From: Chryseosolibacter sp964438975
GTDB lineage: Bacteria; Bacteroidota; Bacteroidia; Cytophagales; Cyclobacteriaceae
NCBI GenBank assembly: GCA_964438975.1
Contig: CAYTMU010000002.1
Coordinates: 152,669 to 216,668, forward strand
DNA length: 64,000 nucleotides
Reading direction: 5' to 3'
This document shows positions 33,332 through 41,816 of this stretch, in pieces. Position 1 is the first letter of the stretch, and the number at the start of each line of letters is the position of its first letter. A program made the translations under genes and the position numbers. The notes under the pieces were generated by a model. It worked only from the letters and a program-made list of their open reading frames with translations, ran no database searches and was not told where the DNA came from.

Positions 33332-36300
33332 TTACCTGCCAATTTTCCTCCTCAATAGATAGGTGCCGAGCCTGGTTCCTTTTCTCAATACCTGAAAATA
33401 CAAAGCAATGTACAATATCAGCGTCATAAACCAGATCACCAGCATATTGAATCCATAGGTACCCATCCAGACGCCCATCATATGTTTGGTGGGAGAGAAG
33501 AAGTGAGCACGGTAATCCAGGATGTGCTCGGGCTCCGGATCCTGGAAGACTGGATCAATCTGCTGCATCAGGGCACCATCGTGTTCGATGATACGCCGTT
33601 CTTCTACGACATTGGTCAGCAGGTCAGCAAGACTTTCGTTATAATGCCCTGCCTTCACTTCTGTCACGTCATAGGCCGAAGTCTGTTCCATCCGGCTAAT
33701 CCAGGACTCCCTGGCAGCGACAGCCTTGTTATAAATATCCTGGTAGTGTGTTTTGTAACCCTGAAGGTAAGTTTCCAGCTGCGAATGTGTCGCCGGGGTC
33801 GCGCCGGCCAGGCTCCGGTCTCCTGCCAGATCGATGTCCCGATATGGCTCATTGCGGAGACTGTGACGGATAAGTGCCAGTTGTCTGTCAGCTACCTGCC
33901 TCATCGAGTCATTTTTAGCCTCGCGGTTTTCGGAAACGAACTTGGCTCGCCGAAGTAGTTCGTCAGCCAGGTACACCGATCGGAAATGCGCCTGTGATGA
34001 GCGCTTATCGAGTTCGAAAAGTGGATCCTGATAGGAATTGTGTTTAAACTGATACACGGCCATCGCCTCGTACGCCCACCGGGAGGCCATCAGATCCGCC
34101 ACAATCGGAACCTTACCTTTGTTGCCGATGACTTCATTGATCTTGTCGAAGGGGAACATCAATCCACTCAGGATCATCTGCGGAATGAGCAACAAGGGGA
34201 TGAGGATGTAGACACTGACCGCCGACCGGAAAGCAGATGAAATATTCAGTCCCATGACGTTCGCCAGGCAAGAGATGGCGAAGAGCACGAACCAGAATGG
34301 GAGTAGCATTTTCCATTCAATTTCCAGCAGCAAATTACCTATGAGGACAAACGTGAACGTCTGGATCGCCGACATACTGAAAAGAATAATGACTTTCGAT
34401 AGTAGGTAGCTGTTCCAGCTCAGATGCAGAAATGATTCCCGTTTCAGTATCCTGCGATCGCGGATAATTTCCTCGGCGCTGACACTCATTCCCATGAAAA
34501 GCGCGACGATAATGCACATGAGAAGATATGCGGGGAAGTTGTCGTTGTGCCGGAAGACATAGCCTGCGCTATCAGGCGATCCGTTGTATCGTATGATGAA
34601 TGCCAGCAGGAAAGCCAGTACCGGCGCCTCGATGAGATTGATGATCAGATATTGCTTGTTGGAGATCTTCGAGAGCGTATCTCGCATAGTGAAGAGCCAG
34701 GTCTGACGAAGGCGGGATGGCAGGTACAGGGTACGTGGCGGTTGTTCGTTGATATCCGGAACACGCCCTGGTCGAAATCGTTCGAAGAACATTTCATACC
34801 ACTGCTGAGGCGTCGTCTTCCGTCGCAAAGTCGGCTCGCCGTATTCATCCACGACGCGTGCTTCCAGGATGTTGAAGATCTGTTCGGGATTTACATTACC
34901 GCATGCCTGGCATTGGCCACGGTGGCTGTCTACCTGGTGACTTGCCTTCTTGAAGTAGGTGATCGCCTCAACCGGGGGACCGTAATAGGTAAGGTATCCG
35001 CCGGTATCCATGATGATCATCTGGTCAAACATCTTGTAGATATCAGATGACGGTTGGTGGATCACGACGAAAACAAGTTTGCCTTTGAGAGACAACTCTT
35101 TGAGAAGGTCGATGACGTTTTCGGAGTCGCGTGATGAAAGACCGGACGTCGGCTCGTCAAGGAAGAGGACTGCAGGTTCCCGGATGAGCTCCAACGCAAT
35201 GTTCAGGCGCTTTCGCTGTCCTCCGGAAATAACTTTCTCCAGTGTGCTGCCGACTTTCAGATCTTTGCGATGGTCGAGTCCGAGGTTCTTGAGCACTTCC
35301 GTCACGCGTCCGCGAAGTTCTTCTTCCGTCAGATTCGCCAGGCAGAGCTTTGCATTGTAGTAAAGGTTTTGGTAGACTGTGAGCTCTTCAATCAGGAGGT
35401 CGTCCTGGGAAACGTAGCCGATAACGCCGTGCAACCTTTCAGGATCTTTGTGCAGATCGATTCCATTGATCAGTATCTCGCCCTTCTCGGGCTTCAGGAG
35501 ACCAGCCAGGACGTTGAGCAGCGTCGTCTTACCGGCGCCACTGGCGCCCATGATGCCGACGAGCGTTCCCGGTCCTTCCGATATGGCAAGGTCGCGAAGT
35601 CCGAAGGTTCCTGAGGGGAACTTGAATTCACCTACTACGGCGTTAAACGATAATCGTGTCGCCTGGAGTTTGTAGTTGAAGCTTGCAATGATGTCGCTGT
35701 AATACACCGCGCTACCGGCCTGCGATTTGACGGTGGCACCATGGCTAAAAAGATAAGCACGGCCCGGTTCCATCGTGAATCCGTTGAGCATGTTGGACTC
35801 CGTACCAAGATACTTGACGAAGTACATGTCAACGGCGGGGACCCGAAGGAATATAAGCGTACCGCCGAAGTGCCCATGAATATGCCGGCAATACCGGGCG
35901 GTATTTTCCTCGCGGTCATCGACCTGTAGAACCTCCCGCATGTCGAGGAACTGCGGCTCGTCCCCAATCACGAATTTTACTACGGCGTGATAGGCGTTTT
36001 GGTCGAGATTGAAAACAGAGGATATAGTGTTTATGATTTCGCGTCGCTGCGGCGACACGGGTAATGCAGGACCCACCAGTTCCAATAATTTGATAAGCAC
36101 CAGGACCTTTTGCTTTTGGGTCAGTGTCTTGTTGATCTTCTTACAGATCACGAGCGTCTTGACTGAATCAAGGACGGATATCCGCCTGGACCTCTCTTCC
36201 AGCTCATCGTCCCCATACCCCGAATATGAATCGTATAAGGCGACGTATTCCTGCACGGAATTCTGATCCAGTTCGGTTTGGAAGAAATGGATCACATATA

Positions 36301-36385
36301 GTCGTTCCCGATCGGTGACTCCGCCATCCTGTTTTGTGATGATGGCAAAAAGTTGTGTAAGGGCCTTAAGTATCTCTTCACTCAT
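33332..36385 (-). CDS. TerB-ABCG fusion: ABC transporter with N-terminal TerB-like domain
   Basis: The 1017-residue protein fuses three parts. Residues about 1-140 are helical and TerB-like (ITKQDGGVTDRERLYVI). Residues about 260-510 are an ABC ATPase with GASGAGKTT (Walker A), ISGGQRKRLNIALEL (signature) and VLFLDEPTSGLSS (Walker B). Then come HRGQCQACGN with two cysteines, and a six-helix ABC2-type membrane domain (about 590-1010). ATPase-before-membrane order is that of ABCG-type exporters. A long soluble loop separates membrane helices 5 and 6. It lies 65 bases behind the SiaC-like gene on the same strand. Confidence 0.85.
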   Translation of the reverse strand: MSEEILKALTQLFAIITKQDGGVTDRERLYVIHFFQTELDQNSVQEYVALYDSYSGYGDDELEERSRRISVLDSVKTLVICKKINKTLTQKQKVLVLIKLLELVGPALPVSPQRREIINTISSVFNLDQNAYHAVVKFVIGDEPQFLDMREVLQVDDREENTARYCRHIHGHFGGTLIFLRVPAVDMYFVKYLGTESNMLNGFTMEPGRAYLFSHGATVKSQAGSAVYYSDIIASFNYKLQATRLSFNAVVGEFKFPSGTFGLRDLAISEGPGTLVGIMGASGAGKTTLLNVLAGLLKPEKGEILINGIDLHKDPERLHGVIGYVSQDDLLIEELTVYQNLYYNAKLCLANLTEEELRGRVTEVLKNLGLDHRKDLKVGSTLEKVISGGQRKRLNIALELIREPAVLFLDEPTSGLSSRDSENVIDLLKELSLKGKLVFVVIHQPSSDIYKMFDQMIIMDTGGYLTYYGPPVEAITYFKKASHQVDSHRGQCQACGNVNPEQIFNILEARVVDEYGEPTLRRKTTPQQWYEMFFERFRPGRVPDINEQPPRTLYLPSRLRQTWLFTMRDTLSKISNKQYLIINLIEAPVLAFLLAFIIRYNGSPDSAGYVFRHNDNFPAYLLMCIIVALFMGMSVSAEEIIRDRRILKRESFLHLSWNSYLLSKVIILFSMSAIQTFTFVLIGNLLLEIEWKMLLPFWFVLFAISCLANVMGLNISSAFRSAVSVYILIPLLLIPQMILSGLMFPFDKINEVIGNKGKVPIVADLMASRWAYEAMAVYQFKHNSYQDPLFELDKRSSQAHFRSVYLADELLRRAKFVSENREAKNDSMRQVADRQLALIRHSLRNEPYRDIDLAGDRSLAGATPATHSQLETYLQGYKTHYQDIYNKAVAARESWISRMEQTSAYDVTEVKAGHYNESLADLLTNVVEERRIIEHDGALMQQIDPVFQDPEPEHILDYRAHFFSPTKHMMGVWMGTYGFNMLVIWFMTLILYIALYFQVLRKGTRLGTYLLRRKIGR

Positions 36386-36450
36386 ACTGGGAGGTGCCCG
36401 GATAGTCGCTGTCAGCTTATCATAGCGAGTTGCGGGTCAACAGTCCATGA

Positions 36451-36813
36451 CTAATACGGTATAAACTCGAAAGGTATCTCAACAAGCTCGGAAAATTCTT
36501 CGCCTGCTTCCTCCATATCCTCGTCGTCTTCATGGAAATGCCACTCTACTTTCAGGCCCTTGATGTCCTCAAGCGCGTATAGAACGTCCAGGATGAGTTT
36601 TGAAGAGGCTGTGTTGAAGTATTCGAGTTTGAAAACAAAAGTGGTAGAGATATTAGGGTCTTCCGCATATTGCTCGATCCAGTCGAGTACTGGTTTGTAA
36701 AATTCGGTCGAATCTTCCGGTAGGGAACGTCCCGAGATCTCCATAATCCCGTTCGACTTGTCCAGGATGATGCTCGGTGTCTCTTCCGTTCCCTCCAGGT
36801 GTAGTGTATTCAT
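36451..36813 (-). CDS. SiaC-family regulatory phosphoprotein (DUF1987)
   Basis: The 120-residue protein is a compact DUF1987 domain with an N-terminal strand motif (TPSIILDKSNGIMEISGRSLPED) and FNTASSKLILDVLYALE. In Pseudomonas aeruginosa SiaC is phosphorylated by SiaB on Thr68, and residue 68 here is also a Thr in the matching NTASSK context. Unphosphorylated SiaC activates the diguanylate cyclase SiaD in that organism. No such cyclase is present here. It follows the kinase gene by 12 bases. Confidence 0.85.
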   Translation of the reverse strand: MNTLHLEGTEETPSIILDKSNGIMEISGRSLPEDSTEFYKPVLDWIEQYAEDPNISTTFVFKLEYFNTASSKLILDVLYALEDIKGLKVEWHFHEDDEDMEEAGEEFSELVEIPFEFIPY

Positions 36814-36825
36814 GCTAGTGATCGT

Positions 36826-37383
36826 TTAAATTCCTGTTAAGTTAGGATTTCGCGGAATATTTACCTTCAGGCAAAAGAAACAATACGTTTCGGATATTTC
36901 CGGGAAATCGAAAGAAAGTTTCTCCCCCGACTTTCGGGCCATATCGACAAGCCCGAGTCCTGCGCCACCTTTCTCTGAAATGGTGGTTCCTTTTATGATG
37001 CTTCCATAAAGCTCTTTGAGGCTATTGCTGTCGAGGTTGTTGACTTGCTCAAGTGCCGTACGCAGGGCAGGTACGCTCGTCCTGGGGATTGCGTTACCGG
37101 AGATCACGGAGTATTCATGAGCCTCGCGGTTGACCACAAAGATCGATGAGTAGCCCTCCGGATCGTGCTTGCGCAGGTCGCCGTGACGAGTGATGTTCTG
37201 CAATGATTCAACCATGACATTGAATACCTTGCGCACGACCACGGGACGTTCCCCCGCCACTACCATCGCATGCTCACCCAATGCCAGGATTCGTTTCACA
37301 GTCTCCTGTGAAAAGTCTCCGCGATAAGCGAGCAGTATATCCCCCGTTATCATCCCGCGATATAGACTATCGATCATGTTCAT
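36826..37383 (-). CDS. SiaB-family protein kinase
   Basis: The 185-residue protein is a GHKL ATPase-type kinase. VFNVMVESLQNITRHG forms the N box (Asn and His of the ATP-magnesium site) near residue 52, and TISEKGGAGLGLVDMARKS forms the glycine-rich lid near residue 140. This is the SiaB (DUF6272) family, which phosphorylates the SiaC partner. It begins seven bases after the phosphatase gene and is followed 12 bases later by the SiaC-like gene, so kinase, substrate and phosphatase are co-transcribed. Confidence 0.83.
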   Translation of the reverse strand: MNMIDSLYRGMITGDILLAYRGDFSQETVKRILALGEHAMVVAGERPVVVRKVFNVMVESLQNITRHGDLRKHDPEGYSSIFVVNREAHEYSVISGNAIPRTSVPALRTALEQVNNLDSNSLKELYGSIIKGTTISEKGGAGLGLVDMARKSGEKLSFDFPEISETYCFFCLKVNIPRNPNLTGI

Positions 37384-37389
37384 GGATCC

Positions 37390-39189
37390 TCAGAATTTGA
37401 TTCCGATCAGCAAAACATCATCTGTTTGTTTTTGATCTCCTTTCCACGTTTCCCACTGGTCCTGAAATATTGCACGTGCCTCCTTCATCGGTATCGTGTG
37501 AACTTTACTGATGGTCTCACGCAGTTGCTTCGTTCCGAACTTTCGTCCTTTTGGACCACCGAACTGGTCGCAGAAGCCATCGGAACAAAAGAAAACTGAA
37601 TCGCCATGACTCATCTGTATGGTACTACTGGCAAAGTTTGTCTGATTCTTGAAGACACCACCGCCGATCGGGAACTTGTTTCCCTTTATTTCTTCAAGGA
37701 CACCATCTTTAACTACGTATAGTGGCCGATGCGCGCCGGCATAGGTCACCTCTAGTGTCTCGAGATTGATCCGACACAGCGAAATATCCATGCCATCCTT
37801 CGTCCCGGTCTCTTCATCCGGACGTAACGTGGTGGAAACTCCTTCATCCAGCAGGTCGAGAATTTTTCCGGGTTCTGTGATTTTCCGACTTCTGACGATA
37901 TCATTCAACAGGAAATATCCAACCAGTGAAAGCAGAGCACCTGGTACACCGTGCCCGGTACAATCGACTGCGGCCATAAACACTTCTTCGCGTACCTGCG
38001 CGAACCACGGGAAGTCTCCCGACACAACATCGCGTGGCCGGTAAAAGATAAACGAATCCCGTAGAGCGCGATCGATCAAACGCGGGTTGGGAAGAATGGC
38101 ACCCTGAATGCGACGCGCATAGTTAATACTTTCAGTGATCTTCCTGTTTTGATGGCGGACTTCCAGTTCGATCTTTTTGCGTTCCGTAATATCGTGGGAG
38201 ACCAGTAACACAGATTCGAGTGTTCCGTCTTCATCGTACTCGGGAATGGCATGGGTCTGCATGACGCGGATGCCGACACGTGACGGGAAATCGATCTCAA
38301 GGATCATTTTGCCTCCCGAACTACTGACCTGACTAACGATCTTCAGCCACGACTCCAGGATCGCAGGGTTCAGGTCTGTTTCTTTTATCCTCTTATTGAG
38401 GTAGGCGACAGGTGCGCGACCGGTATAATACTCAATGACCGGGTTGATATAAGTGAGTGTACCCTCTTCCAGTCGAATGATCAGATCAGGTGAATTTTCC
38501 GAAAGCGCCTGGATCTTTGTGCGCATGCGGATGGCCTGCTCTTCGAGCCGGCGCGCCGTGATGTCACTCGTTTGGATGAGGAATCCGTTGACGTCCGGAT
38601 TGCCAAGACCGTTTGAGGCAACTGATTCAAGCCATATGTAATTCCCCTCTTTCGAACGGTAGGCATATTGCATTTTGATCTTCTCATCGGGGTTTTCTTT
38701 CAGCCGGCTGAAGATGTGACTGTACGAAATCCGATGGTCCGGGTGTACATGTTCCAGATCTGTTTCGCCAATGAGTTCCAACTGTTTATAGCCGAGTATC
38801 GGTTCCACTGACGGTGATACATACCGGATGCGTTTCTCTTCGGTGTAGATAATTGTAATGCCTGTAGGATGACCGTTCCGATAGGAGGCGTGCAGGTGAC
38901 CTTTTTCCACGGAGCCTGGGCTTACGGTCAGCAGGGAAGAGTTCAGCGTGTGGCTCTCGCGCTCCTTCTCACGGTAGATCATCACTTCCTTCCGCGCGTG
39001 GCGGGTACTCCAGAACATCAGGATCCCGCTGGCAAGCACCACCAACAGCGCGGCATATATGCGCAGCACTGCCGGCGAAGGATCCGACGAAGCGAGATCG
39101 GAGATCATCATCCCACTGACGATCACTGATGCGACAAAGCACCCGGCCAGTACGAAGCTCCACCTGTTCTTGTCCTTCAGAAATTCCAT
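37390..39189 (-). CDS. PP2C/SpoIIE phosphatase with two PAS domains (SiaA-like)
   Basis: The 599-residue protein has two membrane helices (about residues 10-32 and 38-60), two PAS domains (about 105-215 and 225-340), a short coiled segment, and a C-terminal SpoIIE/PP2C phosphatase (about 365-599). The PP2C metal-binding aspartates are in AAVDCTGHGVPGALLS, FFCSDGFCDQFGG and QTDDVLLIGIKF. It heads the operon and would dephosphorylate the SiaC-like protein by analogy with SiaA. The PAS domains replace the HAMP-type sensor of Pseudomonas SiaA, implying small-molecule or redox input. Confidence 0.85.
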   Translation of the reverse strand: MEFLKDKNRWSFVLAGCFVASVIVSGMMISDLASSDPSPAVLRIYAALLVVLASGILMFWSTRHARKEVMIYREKERESHTLNSSLLTVSPGSVEKGHLHASYRNGHPTGITIIYTEEKRIRYVSPSVEPILGYKQLELIGETDLEHVHPDHRISYSHIFSRLKENPDEKIKMQYAYRSKEGNYIWLESVASNGLGNPDVNGFLIQTSDITARRLEEQAIRMRTKIQALSENSPDLIIRLEEGTLTYINPVIEYYTGRAPVAYLNKRIKETDLNPAILESWLKIVSQVSSSGGKMILEIDFPSRVGIRVMQTHAIPEYDEDGTLESVLLVSHDITERKKIELEVRHQNRKITESINYARRIQGAILPNPRLIDRALRDSFIFYRPRDVVSGDFPWFAQVREEVFMAAVDCTGHGVPGALLSLVGYFLLNDIVRSRKITEPGKILDLLDEGVSTTLRPDEETGTKDGMDISLCRINLETLEVTYAGAHRPLYVVKDGVLEEIKGNKFPIGGGVFKNQTNFASSTIQMSHGDSVFFCSDGFCDQFGGPKGRKFGTKQLRETISKVHTIPMKEARAIFQDQWETWKGDQKQTDDVLLIGIKF

Positions 39190-39409
39190 AAACGTGTCAA
39201 TTGAGACCGGGTTGATCTCGTTTTTGCGTCAGGTATGAGCTGCGGGTATTCATTCATAGGGTCGCTAAAATACCTTTTCGAGGTGTGGGGCGGGATGAAT
39301 TTGGCCCTTAAAACTTACATGGGTTTGACAACAATGAACGGTGCCATAGATGGCAATGCTGTCCAGGTAAGTTAGGTATTTTTTGACGCTATACTATTGC
39401 GGATTTCTA

Positions 39410-39417
39410 TTACTTTG
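39410..39417 (+). promoter_or_regulatory. -7 box four bases before the saccharopine-dehydrogenase-like gene B
   Basis: TTACTTTG (one mismatch to TAnnTTTG) ends four bases before the ATG at 39422. A TTTTGAC block at 39381-39387 could be the -33 element at a long spacing of about 24 bases. The rest of the 232-base gap upstream (39190-39409) shows no gene or hairpin I can support. Confidence 0.4.
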
Positions 39418-39421
39418 TGAT

Positions 39422-40759
39422 ATGAAGCGCATTTTGGTTCTCGGGGCGGGGCGATCATCAGCATCGGTAATCCGCTACCTGCTTGATCATGCAGCCAGCC
39501 GTGACTGGTTCGTAATTGTCGCGGACGTATCCCTGAAACATGCCACTGAGAAGGTCGGGCATACAGAGCGCGGGCAAGCGATTGCGCTCGATATGAACGA
39601 GCCTGAGGCTACCCGCAAGCTCATTGCAAATGCTGATATTGTAATATCGCTGATGCCGCCGGCGCTTCACCCGATGGTCGCGTTGTATTGCCTTCAAGAG
39701 AAGAAGCACTTTCTCACGGCCAGTTATTTATCAGATGAGGTAAGGTCTCTCGACGCCGAAGCGCGGGCTCACGGTCTCCTTTTTTTGAATGAGTGTGGTT
39801 TGGACCCTGGTATTGACCACCTCAGCGCAATGAAAGTGATTGACGAAATTCGTGCGGCGGGTGGGGAGATCACAGGCTTCGAATCGTTCACGGGAGGAAT
39901 CATCGCGCCGGAAACCGACCCGCAGAATCCATGGCGGTACAAGTTCACATGGAACCCGCAGAATGTCGTGAAGGCCGGGCAGGGCACCGCAAAGTTCCTT
40001 CTAAACGGCGTTAGTAAGTACATTCCTTATCAGCAGCTCTTCCGGCGTACTACGTCCGTCCATGTACCGGGATACGGCGATTGTGAAGGCTATGCCAACC
40101 GGAACTCCCTGAAATACATCGATGCGTATGGCCTTAACGGTATCGGGACCATGCTGCGTGGAACACTCCGCAGCAAAGGATTTTGCGCAGCGTGGAATCT
40201 ACTCGTTCAATTGGGTTGTTGTGAAGATCATTACGAACTTGAAAATGTCGAGTCGCTGACGCACCGCGGATTTGTGGAAGCGTTTCTGCCTGCTATTCCC
40301 GGGTGCACCAGCGTGGAAGAAAGAGTCTGCGCTTATCTCGCCGTGGACAGGGAGTCTTCTGAAGTTGCTAAGCTGCGATGGTCAGGATTATTCGACGATA
40401 CACCGATCGGTCGGTCGAACGGAACACCGGCGCAAATACTGGAACATATCCTGGCAAAGAACTGGGCGCTTGTCAGCGGAGACCGCGACCTGATTGTCAT
40501 GTGGCACCGATTCCGCTATCGGCTTGATGGTATAGACAAGGAAATACAGGCGTCGCTCGTTGTTACCGGTGACGACGATGTTCACACGGCAATGGCAAAG
40601 ACCGTCGGCCTTCCACTTGGCATCGTCACGCGATTGATCGCATTGGAGCAGATCATGGCTACCGGTGTGCAAATCCCCATCACCCCGGAGTTTTACAATC
40701 CCGTTCTGAAGGAGCTGGCACAGCACGGCATAGTCTTGAATGAAGTTCAGGTACGTTAA
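39422..40759 (+). CDS. Saccharopine dehydrogenase-like (saccharopine reductase type) oxidoreductase (B)
   Basis: The 445-residue protein begins MKRILVLGAGRSSASVIRYLL (Rossmann motif). It has SLMPPALHPMVALYCL, the FLNECGLDPGIDHLSAMKVID block typical of saccharopine reductases, and a substrate domain with GGIIAPETDPQNPWRYKFTWNP. It would interconvert saccharopine with alpha-aminoadipate semialdehyde and glutamate using NAD(P)H. Bacteroidota with this enzyme may degrade lysine by the saccharopine route. A 13-codon longer frame begins inside the promoter and is rejected. It differs from gene A in length and domain content. Confidence 0.85.
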   Translation: MKRILVLGAGRSSASVIRYLLDHAASRDWFVIVADVSLKHATEKVGHTERGQAIALDMNEPEATRKLIANADIVISLMPPALHPMVALYCLQEKKHFLTASYLSDEVRSLDAEARAHGLLFLNECGLDPGIDHLSAMKVIDEIRAAGGEITGFESFTGGIIAPETDPQNPWRYKFTWNPQNVVKAGQGTAKFLLNGVSKYIPYQQLFRRTTSVHVPGYGDCEGYANRNSLKYIDAYGLNGIGTMLRGTLRSKGFCAAWNLLVQLGCCEDHYELENVESLTHRGFVEAFLPAIPGCTSVEERVCAYLAVDRESSEVAKLRWSGLFDDTPIGRSNGTPAQILEHILAKNWALVSGDRDLIVMWHRFRYRLDGIDKEIQASLVVTGDDDVHTAMAKTVGLPLGIVTRLIALEQIMATGVQIPITPEFYNPVLKELAQHGIVLNEVQVR

Positions 40760-40774
40760 GGCCCCGCAGATCAT

Positions 40775-41236
40775 TTAATCCAGCTGCTGGCTTCTTTCGT
40801 ATTCAACGTCGACGAGAAGGCCAGCTGATTTGGCGGCGCGAACAGCGAGGTAGTCGCATCGTTCATTCTCCGGATGCCCCGCGTGTCCACGTATCCATTG
40901 AAACCTGGGTTTGAATTTTTCGTGCAGAGGTATATATCGCTGCCAGAGATCGACGTTCTTCTTTCCTTTGAAATTTTTCTTTTCCCAGTTCCAAAGCCAA
41001 CCCTTCTCCACGGCTTTCACAACGTATTCCGAATCGGAGTAGATCGTTACAGGAATGCCGTCTTTTCGTATAGCCTCGAGGCCGGCAATTACGGCGAGTA
41101 ACTCCATTCGGTTGTTTGTCGTTAGTCGGAAGCCTTGCGAAAGTTCTTTTTCGTGCTGGTTGTATTTCAGGATGACACCAAATCCTCCGGGACCCGGGTT
41201 TCCCTGCGCAGCGCCATCCGTGTAGATCCGTATCAT
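40775..41236 (-). CDS. rnhA: Ribonuclease HI
   Basis: The 153-residue protein has the four RNase HI catalytic acids: Asp7 in MIRIYTDGAAQGNPGPGGFG, Glu in TTNNRMELLAVIAGLEAI, Asp in IYSDSEYVVKAVEKGWL and Asp in HPENERCDYLA. It cleaves the RNA strand of RNA-DNA hybrids and has the length of the bacterial enzyme. Its start overlaps the stop of marC by four bases. The gene is convergent with saccharopine-dehydrogenase-like B, 16 bases apart. Confidence 0.95.
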   Translation of the reverse strand: MIRIYTDGAAQGNPGPGGFGVILKYNQHEKELSQGFRLTTNNRMELLAVIAGLEAIRKDGIPVTIYSDSEYVVKAVEKGWLWNWEKKNFKGKKNVDLWQRYIPLHEKFKPRFQWIRGHAGHPENERCDYLAVRAAKSAGLLVDVEYERSQQLD

Positions 41237-41805
41237 GAGGGAAATACGTTCGTTTTAAAGATCTTAACCGCAATTGCAAGCAGGATCACACCGAACACCC
41301 GGCGCAATACCGAGAATCCCGATTCGCCGATAACTCGCTCGAGCCATGAACTCGAACGAAGTACCCAATAGACGATCACGACATTCAGGAGAATGCCGAC
41401 GAGTATGTTTGCCTCCTCGTAAACAGCCCGCAATGAGAGGATGGTGGTAAGTGTACCGGCACCGGCTATCAACGGAAAGGCTAATGGTACGATTGAACCG
41501 GCCCCTCTTGCCTTCGGGTCATCCTTGATCAACGTGATGCCAAGGATCATTTCCATTGCCACAATGAAGATGACAATAGCACCCGCGACGGCGAACGATG
41601 CGACGTCGAGTCCGAACAGTTGCAAAACGGAGTGGCCAAGGTACATGAACACGATCATCAATATCGCGGAAATGACCGTGGCTTTACCGGCTTGTATTCC
41701 TCCTTCACGTTTCCTGATCAGAATGATAAAGGGAATCGACCCGAGTATGTCGATTACCGAAAACAGGATCAGTGTGACGGAGAATATTTCTTTCAGGTCG
41801 AACAT
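41233..41805 (-). CDS. MarC family integral membrane protein
   Basis: The 190-residue protein has six hydrophobic segments and matches MarC/UPF0056. SVIDILGSIPFI is in the first helix, GGIQAGKATVISAILM follows, and GAGSIVPLAFPLIAGAGTLTTILSL is the conserved central segment. The family lies in the inner membrane and has no established substrate; the early link to antibiotic resistance was not confirmed. It overlaps rnhA by four bases and follows the aminotransferase gene by 11 bases, indicating one transcript with aroQ at its head. Confidence 0.88.
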   Translation of the reverse strand: MFDLKEIFSVTLILFSVIDILGSIPFIILIRKREGGIQAGKATVISAILMIVFMYLGHSVLQLFGLDVASFAVAGAIVIFIVAMEMILGITLIKDDPKARGAGSIVPLAFPLIAGAGTLTTILSLRAVYEEANILVGILLNVVIVYWVLRSSSWLERVIGESGFSVLRRVFGVILLAIAVKIFKTNVFPS

Positions 41806-41816
41806 GCCATTCTTTC

